Below are positions 47,926-56,787 of a stretch of DNA of 64,000 nucleotides, piece after piece. How positions within the stretch are numbered: the first letter of the stretch is position 1; every line of letters starts with the position of its first letter. Source of the stretch: Pirellula sp. Its GTDB lineage: Bacteria; Planctomycetota; Planctomycetia; Pirellulales; Lacipirellulaceae. Under the pieces are notes generated by a model that worked only from the letters and a program-made list of their open reading frames with translations, had not been told where the DNA came from and made no database searches. The stretch spans positions 1 to 64,000 of the forward strand of contig PNKX01000023.1 in NCBI GenBank assembly GCA_013822725.1. Reading direction: 5' to 3'. Made by a program: the position numbers and the translations under genes.

Positions 47926-50900
47926 TTATTCTTGCAACGCCTTCATGAAAATTCCCAACACGCCGCTCCCGCTCCAACCCGTCTTCGCTTCACTCTCTAC
48001 TTCAGCCAGCGACGGCGGTTCGGGCGGGCGTCGCTCGTCGGTAAATTGTAGCAAGATCGTCTTGCCGGCCAGTTCGATCGTCGCCTGATGCTGGGCCGGG
48101 TCGGAAATCCGGGCGACGCACAACGCGCCATTGTTCGGCCCCAAATCGCTCTTTCGCATCAGGGTCCGCCCCGTGGCTTTGTCGAGGACCAACACCGTCG
48201 ACGTCGGCCGCGAGCCGCTGCTCTCCGGATTCACTTGCCCCGCAAACAGAATGAATGGCAGATCAACCGGCTGATTGAGCGGATACGCTTGCCGCTCCAC
48301 CTCGGCCGGCCGATTCCAATGCATCGCCCCGTCGGCCCGATCGAACAACATGACGCTGCCCGACATCACCGGCGAGTCCAGAAGACTGAATCCTTGCACC
48401 AGCGGCCCGCGGTTCATTGTTTGCGGACCACGCGCCAGCACGAGGAAATCATCGCGTCCGACGCGCAAGTGAACTTCGTCGACCCGTTTCGCTTCCGGCG
48501 CCTGGTAATCGACCAGCGTCGCGCCGTCCTCGGCGTCGATAATCACGACATGCCCCGTCGAGTCGGCGACGGCCACATAGCGACCCAGTTCAATGTCAAC
48601 AGCCGCCCCCGAGTCGAACGACTGCTTCCAATGCGTTTCGCCGGTCCAGGCGTCGAGCGAGGACAATTCCGCCTGCGAGCCGGCCACCTTCCAAGTGATC
48701 AGATTCCGCCCCGCGGCGACGAGTTGCTCGCGGAAGGGAGGCACGGCGCGCTCCCCGAGGAATCGCCCGTCGATAGTGCTGTAGACCAGCGCCTTCTCCT
48801 GGCCCGGTTCCAACGCAAACACCAACTCTTCATCGCCATACAACTCGCACCCCGGCGGCACGTCGCTGCGCGACCAGCGAACTTCACCAGACGTCGGATC
48901 AAGGCAGAGCAGTCGCCGCTGATCCTGGAAGACGACGCCGCGGCTCGTCACGGGTCCAATCACTCCAATCCACTTTTGCTCTTCATCCGTAGGGCGAGAG
49001 GCTCGATACGTCCCAGGACGGGCCGCCGCCCCGCCCGACATGTCAGCCGAGTAGGCCTGATCGTAACTCAGGTTCGTGACGAGATTGGCCCGCCAGAGAA
49101 CGCTCGGCGCCAAGGCGTCGGTAGACGACAACGTGTTGAGTGCGACCACCTGCCTTCCCAGAGAAACCACGAGCAAATTGCCGCGCGACGCGCCGTAAAC
49201 GCTGCCCGCTTGACGGTAGATGACATGATTTTCCGACTCAGCGTTCGCCCGGAAAAATTCTCGCCCGTAGTTGTCGGTGAGCGCGACCTCGCCGCCCCGC
49301 ACGGCTAGTTGAGCGTTCGACAGGCCCAGGACCGAGTCGGTCCGCTCCATGCGAATCGGCAACATCTGCATCCGCGTCCGGGCTCCCATCGACGGCGTCG
49401 TCGGCAGCATGCCGCTCTTCACGCGACCGCTGGGCCAGCTGGCTGGATCTGCGCCGCTCGCTTCTTTCCAACGCGAGACGAGGGCCTGGCCGGTCAAATC
49501 GTCGAAGAGAATCTCGTCAGCCAACGGTCCGACCAGCTCCGCATCGTATTCGTGTGCCAATGCGTGGAGCCCCGCCTCGTGCAGCTGCGAAGCAATCCGC
49601 CCCACCGCTTCGCGATGGATCGCCGGGTCGGCCGATTTCTCCAGATCAAGCAACAGCTGCTGAGCTTCCAGCGACTGCCCCGCCAGCGCAAGTTCGCGAG
49701 CGTGTCGCAAGCGGAGCGATTCCGTCGGCGGCAACGTGCCGAAGAACGCCAGGAAGCGATCCAGACTCTCGCCGCGCGGCTCCGGCCCCAGTTTCGCAAT
49801 CTCCCCTTCGATCAGTCCCAGCAGCGTTTTTCGCTCCTCTTCGGTCGAATCACGCCAAATCGCCGCCAGCTGCGACTCGACCCACCGCGAAATCGCCGTT
49901 TGATGATCGCGACCGATCGTCAGCATTTCTTCGGGATCGCCTGCCAGGTTGTACAACTTCAGGCACGATTCGGCCGACGCCAGTCGATGGCCCGCCTGCA
50001 GCATCCCCTGCGCCTCGATCCGCAAGATCAGCATCTGCCGGGCCATGCCGCCGTCCTGCAATTCTTTTAGCAGCGGCAGTTTCGCGCCATGCGCAGCGAA
50101 GTCACCGTCGAGAGCCGCGGCCAGACACTCCGCCAGCACGTCGCGAGTCTCGACATCATCAGGCGCCGCCCGATAGGCCCGCTCCAACAGCGAGATCGCA
50201 TCGCTCAGGCGTTCTTCGTTGTACGCCACTTCGCCGAGCGTTCGCAGCGCTTCGACGTTGTTCGGCTCCGACTCAAGTTGCAGCTCCGAACGTTTCCGCA
50301 GGACGTCGATTTGATCGTAGCAATCGAGGTATTCGCCATTTTGCGAGATCACCGAGCCGCGGTGGCAAATCAGGTTCCCCAGCGGCGCCCCGTCGCGCGG
50401 CGACGTCCGCGCCACGACGCGGCCCTCGGCCATATCGATGGCGATGACCTCTGAAGATGTGAGCGGCAGAAAATACCTACCGCCGCTGGCGAACCCCGTC
50501 CCAGCCGGCAAGACTCCGCTTGCCAGACCCAGCGTTTCCTTCTTCCACGCCGGCTTGCCGTCGTCCAAGTTGACTGACTTCACTTTGCGATTGCCCACCA
50601 ACAGCACGCGGCCATCTTCAATGCACGCCAGTCGCGTCATGTCGTCGCGTTTGACTTTCCAAAGCAACTTGCCGGTTTGGAGTTCGACGCAATGCAGGAA
50701 TTCTGACTCGGGGGGCGTCAGCACGACCTTACCGTCGGCAATGGACACGGCGTTCTCGGTCCAGCGGCGCCCGATGCCGGCTGTTCCCAGGTCTTCGCGG
50801 CCACGGTTGAAGTTATCGGCCAAAGAAATCGCGTCGAAGCGATACGCCCACGCGAATGAGCGCTTCGCCAAATCAACCCCCATGACCACGCCAGCCCCGG

Positions 50901-52524
50901 TGGGGCAAACGATGATCCCCCCTTCATACGACGGCGCCATCGACTGCAGCCGTCGCCGCAGGTCGAGTTGCACGCTTGATTCCAGGCTCGCCAACTGCTG
51001 CCGCCACTCGACCGAACCATCTTCGCGATTGAGCGCGATCAGATAGACCGCGCTCTTCGACTCGCCCAGCACGTAAAGAGATTGACCGACCGACAACGGC
51101 GCCCCTAGGAAGAACATTCCCGCGAGATCGCCCTCGGCATGCTCGCCGTTGATCTCCCAGACCAGCTTCCCCTGCGTGGCCAGCTCATACGCCGTCAGCT
51201 TGTTGGTAGCGCCCCGCTCCGGCAGATCGCCCCCCATAAATGGCGCCAATTCGTATTGCTGCGACATCGGCATCGTCAGGTTATTCACCATGTAGACGCG
51301 CTCGCCGTCGCTGCTCACGACTCCATAGAGGTAGTCCTCCCACAGCCGCCGCGCGAACGCCCGCACCGGTTCCGGATTCGCCGCCTGATCCTCGCCGTTC
51401 GCCGCCGACTGCACGAGCATTTCCAACACTTCCTCGCGCTGCGGTTCGCTGCGCCAGATCCGTTTGCCCGTGCGAAAATCAACCGCTAACAACCCCTGCG
51501 GCGTGCGCGTGAGAATGTAGTCTCCCGCGGCAATGACATTGCTGGCGACTGGCGCCGCCTGTTCGGTCCGCACCAGGTTGTCGATCAAATTCTCGAACAA
51601 CGTCTCCAGCTTCGGCGGCCCCAGCAGCGGCACTTCCCACCGCACCCGCAAGTGCGGCAAGCCGCCGCTCACATTGCCGTTACGCGCTGCATTGCCGCGA
51701 TAGGTCAGCCATTGCCGTTCTTGCTGGGCGACGAGGCCGGTCGGCTCGCCAACCACCTCTCGCAGCCACTTGATCGACTCTGGTTGCGACTCAAGCTTCC
51801 GCGTGCGCCCGGCGATTTCGATCGACTGCCCGCTCTGCGCCAGGAGTGCTTCGAGAATCTCGCGTGCCTTCTCCTCTTCCCCAGCCGCCATCCAACTGGA
51901 GGCGGCGCGAATCGAGAGCGCCGGTTCAAACCGGCGCGCCGCTTCCGGTGCGTCGAGAAGTTGTTCGTAAGCGAGCGCCGCCGAGAAATGGCGACCGGCG
52001 TCGGCTTCGTCCATCGCCAGCAGCAGCGCCGCTTCGTACCCGGCCGGCGTGAAGAAATAACGGTGGGCCACCGTGGCGAGCGACTTGGCGTCGCCTTGCT
52101 CGATGGCGGCTTCCAACAATCGCTGCGCCGTGGCGCCGTAGGAAGTTTCGTACGACTGACGGCCTTCGTTGGGTAAATCGCGAATCAACTGCCGCGCCGT
52201 CTGCTTTCGGCCCGCCAAACCTCCTGCGTCGCCATCCTCAACGAAGCCGTCTTCATCCATTCCCAGGACTTCGTCGAGAAAGCGGATCGCCTGCGAGAAT
52301 TCTCCCGCCGCAATGCTGGCCTTGGCCCGCTGCATGCCGCGATTGATCGCACGATCCATGGGGGGTTGGACGCCGGTCGCTTGTTGGGCCGCATCGTCGC
52401 CCGCGACCGCCACCCGCAACGCCGCATTCTGCCCCGCCGCGGGATTCAACCAGGTAAAGAAGTGGAGGCCCCACGCCACGGCGGTGCATAGCCCAGCGTT
52501 CCGTCCGATCCTCCAGCTCGACAT
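47926..52524 (-). CDS. Giant exported PQQ-like beta-propeller / TPR protein
   Basis: A protein of about 1532 residues, first gene of the minus-strand cluster. I use the ATG at 52524 because AGGGAGA precedes it at six bases; the ATG at 52545 is less well placed. An N-terminal leader (CTAVAWGLHFFTWLNPAAG) is followed by helical TPR-like repeats, a first propeller with PQQ-type blades (LLAVDFRTGKRIWRSEPQ; VYLIALNREDGSVEWRQQL; LHCVELQTGKLLWKVK), another TPR-like region (ALRTLGEVAYNEERLSDAISLLERAYRAAPDD), and a second propeller (LLCLDPTSGEVRWSRSD; SLDAWTGETHWKQSFD). No quinoprotein active-site residues are seen, so it is probably a structural or binding protein in the periplasm. Confidence 0.87.
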   Translation of the reverse strand: MSSWRIGRNAGLCTAVAWGLHFFTWLNPAAGQNAALRVAVAGDDAAQQATGVQPPMDRAINRGMQRAKASIAAGEFSQAIRFLDEVLGMDEDGFVEDGDAGGLAGRKQTARQLIRDLPNEGRQSYETSYGATAQRLLEAAIEQGDAKSLATVAHRYFFTPAGYEAALLLAMDEADAGRHFSAALAYEQLLDAPEAARRFEPALSIRAASSWMAAGEEEKAREILEALLAQSGQSIEIAGRTRKLESQPESIKWLREVVGEPTGLVAQQERQWLTYRGNAARNGNVSGGLPHLRVRWEVPLLGPPKLETLFENLIDNLVRTEQAAPVASNVIAAGDYILTRTPQGLLAVDFRTGKRIWRSEPQREEVLEMLVQSAANGEDQAANPEPVRAFARRLWEDYLYGVVSSDGERVYMVNNLTMPMSQQYELAPFMGGDLPERGATNKLTAYELATQGKLVWEINGEHAEGDLAGMFFLGAPLSVGQSLYVLGESKSAVYLIALNREDGSVEWRQQLASLESSVQLDLRRRLQSMAPSYEGGIIVCPTGAGVVMGVDLAKRSFAWAYRFDAISLADNFNRGREDLGTAGIGRRWTENAVSIADGKVVLTPPESEFLHCVELQTGKLLWKVKRDDMTRLACIEDGRVLLVGNRKVKSVNLDDGKPAWKKETLGLASGVLPAGTGFASGGRYFLPLTSSEVIAIDMAEGRVVARTSPRDGAPLGNLICHRGSVISQNGEYLDCYDQIDVLRKRSELQLESEPNNVEALRTLGEVAYNEERLSDAISLLERAYRAAPDDVETRDVLAECLAAALDGDFAAHGAKLPLLKELQDGGMARQMLILRIEAQGMLQAGHRLASAESCLKLYNLAGDPEEMLTIGRDHQTAISRWVESQLAAIWRDSTEEERKTLLGLIEGEIAKLGPEPRGESLDRFLAFFGTLPPTESLRLRHARELALAGQSLEAQQLLLDLEKSADPAIHREAVGRIASQLHEAGLHALAHEYDAELVGPLADEILFDDLTGQALVSRWKEASGADPASWPSGRVKSGMLPTTPSMGARTRMQMLPIRMERTDSVLGLSNAQLAVRGGEVALTDNYGREFFRANAESENHVIYRQAGSVYGASRGNLLVVSLGRQVVALNTLSSTDALAPSVLWRANLVTNLSYDQAYSADMSGGAAARPGTYRASRPTDEEQKWIGVIGPVTSRGVVFQDQRRLLCLDPTSGEVRWSRSDVPPGCELYGDEELVFALEPGQEKALVYSTIDGRFLGERAVPPFREQLVAAGRNLITWKVAGSQAELSSLDAWTGETHWKQSFDSGAAVDIELGRYVAVADSTGHVVIIDAEDGATLVDYQAPEAKRVDEVHLRVGRDDFLVLARGPQTMNRGPLVQGFSLLDSPVMSGSVMLFDRADGAMHWNRPAEVERQAYPLNQPVDLPFILFAGQVNPESSGSRPTSTVLVLDKATGRTLMRKSDLGPNNGALCVARISDPAQHQATIELAGKTILLQFTDERRPPEPPSLAEVESEAKTGWSGSGVLGIFMKALQE

Positions 52525-53016
52525 GGCGATCTCCCTATTGCTCATTCGCCGCCCTTGCTGTCAGCAAGCGGGGGCATCCCAACCCCTCAAGCGAGCCGGG
52601 GCGTCCTCGCCCCCGGTTCCCAACGCGTCGCGACGCTGCCTAACACCTTGCCCGTCTTAAGTTTACACCGGGTGACGATTATGGCAATTGAACGATTTTT
52701 GCCGTCCCGATCGCGATTCCCCTGCCATCGGGGGGCGACGGCGGTCGGAAACCGAAAATTCCGCATTTTCGGCCCTCTGCAGGGGGTCCGCCGAACTTTA
52801 GCCCCTGTTTTCTAGGCCGTTTTAGTCGGAAAGTTGGGAAAACCACGGCATTTCTAGGGTTTTTGCCGACTTTCGGCTTGTAATTTGGCCGCCAGAGCCC
52901 TTAAATCAGCACGTTGCGTGCTAGATTCCTAGTACGTCACGGCTCGGGGCCCCGAGCCAATCCGAACAAGTGTCGTCCCACCCCAACTCATACCGTACTA
53001 AGGAAGGTTCCCCAAA
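52525..53016. other. Divergent regulatory region upstream of the large cluster and HU
   Basis: About 490 bases between the beta-propeller gene and the HU-like gene. It should hold the promoters of both. It contains a repeat at 52590-52616, an eight-base-pair hairpin at 52752-52772 (CCGAAAAT / ATTTTCGG), a small GCCGA-CTT-TCGGC hairpin at 52865-52877, and an AAGGAAGG ribosome binding site before the HU start. The A/T-rich tracts and palindromes are unusual for this genome. I cannot assign -10 and -35 boxes with confidence. Confidence 0.55.
52590..52616. repeat. AGCGAGCCGGGG-type hairpin repeat
   Basis: AGCGAGCCGGGGCGTC followed by CTCGCCCCCGG forms a hairpin. A close relative, AGCGAGCCGGGTCGTC followed by CCGACCCCGG, is at 9662-9687. 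Dispersed short repeat of unknown role. Confidence 0.6.
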
Positions 53017-53343
53017 ATGGCGAAAGCCCCTGCCAAGAAGCCGCCCACCAAGACTGAAATCTTCGCGAGCATTTCCGAAGCGACCGGCGTCGCGAAGAAG
53101 GACGTCTCGGCCATCTTCGATTGCCTAGGCGACGAAATCGCGAAGGCCCTCAGCAAGAAGGGCGCGCAAGCGTTCACGATCCCCGGTCTTTGCAAGATCG
53201 TGGTCCAGCACAAGCCGGCCCAACCGGCCAAGAAGAACGTCCCGAACCCCTTCAAGCCAGGCGAGATGATGGACGTCGCTGCCAAGCCAGCGAAGAACAT
53301 CGTCAAGGTCCGCGCCTTGAAGAAGCTGAAGGACATGGCCTAG
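53017..53343 (+). CDS. HU/IHF-like DNA-binding protein
   Basis: A 108-residue nucleoid protein. The N-terminus is Lys/Ala/Pro-rich (MAKAPAKKPPTKTEIF); the rest has the HU helix pair (FASISEATGVAKKDVSAIFDCLGDEIAKAL) and the beta arm region (FTIPGLCKIVVQHK ... NPFKPGEMMDVAAKPAKNIVKVRALKKLKD). The arm reads KNVPNPFKPGE where HU usually has GRNPxTGE, so the tip differs but is still basic and Pro-containing. A strong AAGGAAGG site precedes it, and an excellent terminator follows; it is probably highly expressed as a single gene. Confidence 0.9.
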   Translation: MAKAPAKKPPTKTEIFASISEATGVAKKDVSAIFDCLGDEIAKALSKKGAQAFTIPGLCKIVVQHKPAQPAKKNVPNPFKPGEMMDVAAKPAKNIVKVRALKKLKDMA

Positions 53344-53378
53344 TCGCTGCTGCGACCCAGGCTCATCGAGCAACATCG

Positions 53379-53416
53379 ACCGCCGAGCGCGCTACCAGCC
53401 GCTCGGCGGTTTTTTT
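53379..53416 (+). terminator. Rho-independent terminator of the HU-like gene
   Basis: An eleven-base-pair stem (ACCGCCGAGCG at 53379-53389 with its complement at 53400-53410), ten-base loop and seven consecutive T at 53410-53416. It begins 36 bases after the stop codon. The best terminator in the window. Confidence 0.92.
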
Positions 53417-53498
53417 ATGCGCTGACAGTAGCCGCCGGTCAACGGCCGGCCGGAGCGGCATGAAAAAACCAACTACGAAGGGAACCGACGAATAGGAC

Positions 53499-53593
53499 AC
53501 GGATTTTCGCGGATTCGACGGATAGACGCGGATCAAGAAGCAACGCGGCGCTTCGAACGATCACTGGCCCCTGATCAATCCGCGAAAATCCGT
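53499..53593. repeat. Inverted repeat between convergent genes
   Basis: ACGGATTTTCGCGGATT at 53499-53515 and its exact complement at 53577-53593 (17 bases) flank about 60 bases. Outside and inside are further ATCCGCG/CGCGGAT echoes. It shares the CGCGGAT theme with the inner hairpin at 9829-9872. Confidence 0.78.
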
Positions 53594-53651
53594 TCAATCA
53601 GCGTAAATCCGCGTCCCATTCTTCAGCGCCGTCATCGGCTGAATTCGCCCC

Positions 53652-54173
53652 CTACCCTTCATCTCGTTTACGCGGTCCATTCGCTCGATCATGCCCATGC
53701 CCATTCGAGTGCAACGCGCCGCACCAGCGCTGCATCGCCGCCAATACGAGCAGTGCGAGAATCGTACTCAGAATCGCCGTTGATGCGTGCCCCAGCCCGA
53801 CCGCCACGCCGATCGCCGCCGTCATCCAAATGCTCGCCGCCGTGGTGAGTCCATGGATCTCCTCTCCTGGCTTCCCCTTCACGATCGCCCCGGCGCCGAG
53901 AAAACCGATGCCTGCCACCAAGCCCTGAATAATGCGCGACGACTCGGCGTCGCCCCCGCCGGCAAGATTCACCGCCATCAGGAACATCGCCGCCCCGATC
54001 GCCACAAGCATGTGCGTCCGCATGCCCGCCGCCTTGCCGGCGCTTTCGCGTTCGAACCCTAATGCCCCGCCCAGAACAGCCGCCAGGAGCAGCCGAAACG
54101 TCACCGTTGCGGCTTGCCCTGCGTCTCCCAAGTCGCTGAACTCGGCCGCCAGCGCATCGATGATTTCCTGCAT
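53652..54173 (-). CDS. MgtC/SapB family membrane protein
   Basis: A 173-residue membrane protein of the MgtC/SapB family. Conserved blocks are FRLLLAAVLGGALGFERESAGKAAGMRTHMLVAIGAA, in two parts, and IQGLVAGIGFLGAGAIVKGKPGEEIHGLTTAASIWMTAAIG, in parts. Four helices are visible. The C-terminus ends in a His/Arg-rich tail and lacks the larger ACT-like domain of MgtC itself, so it belongs to the short SapB/YhiD-type. I use the ATG at 54173; a GTG at 54176 is one codon earlier. Role in acid or magnesium stress is usual but unproven here. Confidence 0.93.
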   Translation of the reverse strand: MQEIIDALAAEFSDLGDAGQAATVTFRLLLAAVLGGALGFERESAGKAAGMRTHMLVAIGAAMFLMAVNLAGGGDAESSRIIQGLVAGIGFLGAGAIVKGKPGEEIHGLTTAASIWMTAAIGVAVGLGHASTAILSTILALLVLAAMQRWCGALHSNGHGHDRANGPRKRDEG

Positions 54174-54428
54174 CACGGCTTCATCGTCCTCAAGTTGTGA
54201 TCAATCCTGTCATGGATGCAGGCCAAGCAGGCCAGCAATTGTCACCTGCCGCATCCATGTTTAATTCGCCTCATAGCCCGCTTCACGGCACGTCGCAGCA
54301 TCGACCTCACGCCTGCTTGAGTCAACCCGCTCGCCTCCCGTATACTCGTGGCCTGTGGGAGTGGACCATTTAGCCATGCCGGGCAGCTTGGGGCGGGTTT
54401 GCCGGCGTCGTGAGGGGAGAGAATCGCT

Positions 54429-54827
54429 GTGGCCAAGAAGCAACCGTCGACCGACAAGAAAGCCAAGCCCGCCGCCAAAAGCGCCGCGAAGCCAGTAAAA
54501 AAAGCGGCTCCCAAAACCGCACCCGAACTAGCCAAGTCCCTCTTTAACGAACCCGCCGAAGAGCCGAAGCCGGCCAAAGCCGCTCCGAAGAAGTCCGCCG
54601 CGCCGGCCGTTCCCGCCCGCCCGCTGACTGTTGAAGAGATCGGCCTCGCCGCCGGCGAAGTCTGGGGCGCCCTCTCCACCGGCAACGGCGGCGTTTCGCT
54701 CGCCGCGCTGAAGAAGTCAGTCGAGGCCCCTGCCGATCTCGTGTTGCTCGCCCTCGGTTGGCTCGCCCGCGAAGACAAGGTCGAGATCGACGCCAGCGCC
54801 AAGGCACCGACGATCTCGCTGAAGTAG
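54429..54827 (+). CDS. Winged-helix DUF2582 protein with basic N-terminal tail
   Basis: A 132-residue protein starting at a GTG (54429) with GAGGGGAGA upstream. The first 65 residues are Lys/Ala/Pro-rich (histone-like tail, with repeats such as KKAAPK). The C-terminal 68 residues (LTVEEIGLAAGEVWGALSTGNGGVSLAALKKS ... LALGWLAREDKVEID) match the DUF2582 winged-helix domain, which is thought to bind nucleic acid. The combination recalls eukaryote-like linker histones and fits a planctomycete nucleoid protein. Function is inferred. Confidence 0.82.
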   Translation: MAKKQPSTDKKAKPAAKSAAKPVKKAAPKTAPELAKSLFNEPAEEPKPAKAAPKKSAAPAVPARPLTVEEIGLAAGEVWGALSTGNGGVSLAALKKSVEAPADLVLLALGWLAREDKVEIDASAKAPTISLK

Positions 54828-54883
54828 CCGCGACGCAACGCCCGCCCGTCGCCCCGCCAACTCGCCCGCCACCACGCCAAGCC

Positions 54884-54925
54884 CATATAGCCCCGCCGCT
54901 CGCGGCGGGATCCGCGGCTAAATGG
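54884..54925. repeat. CATTTAGCC palindrome, copy 3 (short)
   Basis: Starts CATATAGCCCCGCCGCTCGC and ends TCCGCGGCTAAATGG. It is the same family as 8505-8559 and 23623-23679 but shorter, with one mismatch in the outer arm. It lies between convergent genes. Confidence 0.78.
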
Positions 54926-54962
54926 CCGCAATGGCCCAGCCTCCGCCCCGCGCCGCTCCTAC

Positions 54963-55733
54963 CTACCCCATCGCCGCCAGCATCCCGTCCCACAGCGCCA
55001 CCCGCGCCCGCAGGGCCTCCATCGCCCCCGCTTCCGCCTGCCGCCACCGCTCCGGCTCAGCGCCGCATAGCGATCGCACCAACCGCGCCGCCATTGGGCC
55101 GTGAACGTCGCCGTCGAGTTGGATGTGCCGGTTTAAATAGTACTGAAATCGCCCGAATCCGCCGGCAGTCGCATTCGCTTGAGCGACAATTTTCTCAAAG
55201 ACGCTCGGCAGCAGATCTTCGCGACCAAACGTGAACGCCGCCGCCAAACGGCAGAGGCTCCCCTGCTCGATTGTGTGAAACGTCTCTTCGACGAATTGAG
55301 CCGCTGCCGCCGGGACCTTCGCTTCGTCGAGCGCCGTCTCCAGCCCCGCTCCTTCGTCGATGCGCGCCACGAACGTTTCGATCGAGTCCGTCTTCGCGCC
55401 CGCATCCTTCATCGCGCGAAGGTACAGCTCGTAGTGGCTGGCAAACCCGCCTTCGCCATCTTCGTCGCTCTCCTCGGCCAGCACGATCTCATTGACCAGC
55501 CTTGCAGCGGCGCGGTCGCGCGCCGGCCGCCAAGGAATCTCGACGCACGTCAGCTGCTTCTGCAATCCCTTCAGCAGCGACATGAAATCCCATACCGCAT
55601 AGACATGGTGCTCCATGAAGGTTCGCAGCGCCGCCGCCCCGTCGATCCGCCGATAGAGCGGATGCTCCAGCAAAGTCGCCCGCAGCGGCACCAAGCGTAG
55701 TTGAAGTTCCTGTAGCGGATCAGCGGCAGACAT
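54963..55733 (-). CDS. DUF3050 family protein
   Basis: A 256-residue cytoplasmic protein of the DUF3050 family, which has a haem-oxygenase-like helical fold. Blocks supporting this are LQLRLVPLRATLLEHPLYRRI, ALRTFMEHHVYAVWDFMSLLKGLQ, EESDEDGEGGFASHYELYLRAM and YYLNRHIQLDGDVHGPMAARL, each shortened here by me where needed. Conserved His and Glu residues are placed to bind metal. I use the ATG at 55733; the frame extends 14 codons further without support. Reaction unknown. Confidence 0.9.
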   Translation of the reverse strand: MSAADPLQELQLRLVPLRATLLEHPLYRRIDGAAALRTFMEHHVYAVWDFMSLLKGLQKQLTCVEIPWRPARDRAAARLVNEIVLAEESDEDGEGGFASHYELYLRAMKDAGAKTDSIETFVARIDEGAGLETALDEAKVPAAAAQFVEETFHTIEQGSLCRLAAAFTFGREDLLPSVFEKIVAQANATAGGFGRFQYYLNRHIQLDGDVHGPMAARLVRSLCGAEPERWRQAEAGAMEALRARVALWDGMLAAMG

Positions 55734-55833
55734 GAGGCGTCCAAGCGTGAGAGACGGCGAAAATTCAATCCCCAAAGAATACCACCAACCCCCAGCCGCG
55801 GGTCAACGACCCGCCGGAGCGGGACAAGGAATT

Positions 55834-56003
55834 TAACCACCAAGTCACTAAGGCACTAAGAAGCCACGAAGGAAGTAAGAAAACGGTGAACGGCCCTATC
55901 AGCGCCAATCAGCGTCCATTAACGGTGCAAAAATTCCCCTCCCCCCTCCCCCCTCCCCCCTTCTTCCTTGGTGCGTCTTCGTGCCTTCGCGTCTTGGTGG
56001 TTA
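55834..56003. repeat. Long imperfect inverted repeat with C/T-rich loop
   Basis: The left arm (55834-55875) begins TAACCACCAAGTCACTAAGG and the right arm (55963-56003) ends GCGTCTTGGTGGTTA. They pair imperfectly over about 40 bases. The loop contains the G-quadruplex-prone tract at 55936-55960. Similar ACCAAG/CTTGGT arms are common in many bacterial genomes. It lies between divergent genes. Confidence 0.8.
55936..55960 (-). other. G-quadruplex-prone tract
   Basis: On the plus strand: four C-runs of 4, 6, 6 and 6 separated by single T. On the minus strand this gives four G-runs with single A loops, an ideal four-tract quadruplex pattern. It lies about 195 bases upstream of the 56153 gene start and about 200 upstream of the DUF3050 start. 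Confidence 0.75.
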
Positions 56004-56152
56004 GTTTTTTCTAACCGCAGCCGCGCTAACTCTTACAACCCGACCTCGCGGAGACGAGAGGCGAGCGAACGTCGTAAGCTATGTTTTCAATGGCCGATCG
56101 CACCGCAGTCCTGCTTAATCTGCAAGTTCCCAACTCAATCCGGGACGCCCCG

Positions 56153-56545
56153 ATGCAACCAATCTTCCGCGACCCGCTCTTCCGTCGCATCGTCGCGGCC
56201 ACGGTTTTGGTCGGCACGCTCGGCAGCTTCATGGCGGGCCTCGCGCTCAGCGTCAGCCCCTGGGCCCTCCTGGTCACGGCCATCGGCGCCCTGATCAGCC
56301 TCGCCCTCGGCTTCCTCCTCGCCGTCTCCACCCTCGCCCACCGGCAACTTGGCGCCGCGCACTTCTGGAAGGTCGCCCTCCAAAACTACTTGGTGCTGAA
56401 TGCCATCAACGCCGCGCTCGTCTTCTTCATGACCGCCGATCCGACGCGACAATTCGTCTACGGTCTCGTCGGCCTGGCCATTCTGAGCCCGCTCGCCGTC
56501 GGCGCCAGTTGGTTCACCCAAGCGGCCGTGCCGAAGCCAGCGTAG
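56153..56545 (+). CDS. Four-helix membrane protein of unknown function
   Basis: A membrane protein of about 130 residues that I do not recognise. Four hydrophobic segments are visible: about residues 14-33, 36-58, 72-90 and 99-121. A polar link (AHRQLGAAHFWK) lies between the second and third. The start is uncertain: ATGs at 56081, 56090 and 56153 are in frame; I chose 56153 because the earlier codons include a low-complexity stretch and no better ribosome binding site. Confidence 0.6.
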   Translation: MQPIFRDPLFRRIVAATVLVGTLGSFMAGLALSVSPWALLVTAIGALISLALGFLLAVSTLAHRQLGAAHFWKVALQNYLVLNAINAALVFFMTADPTRQFVYGLVGLAILSPLAVGASWFTQAAVPKPA

Positions 56546-56787
56546 CGCCGCCCGAGTGCCGCCCTCTGTTCGTTGCCCGCATTACTGGTCTAACCGCTCA
56601 ACTTCTTGGTCTGCTGGGCCCCCAGGACTAAGCTCACGCACTGGGTACGGTTGGGTCGCAAGCGACGTGCGCGCGAATCGGTTCCTACCAACGGCTCTGA
56701 TCGCTCATCGACGCCGGCATTGCCGGCGCGCCTCGTCGCCAGATCGACCAGTTCTCTTCTTACTCTTTCTTAGGCAGGAGATGCGAA

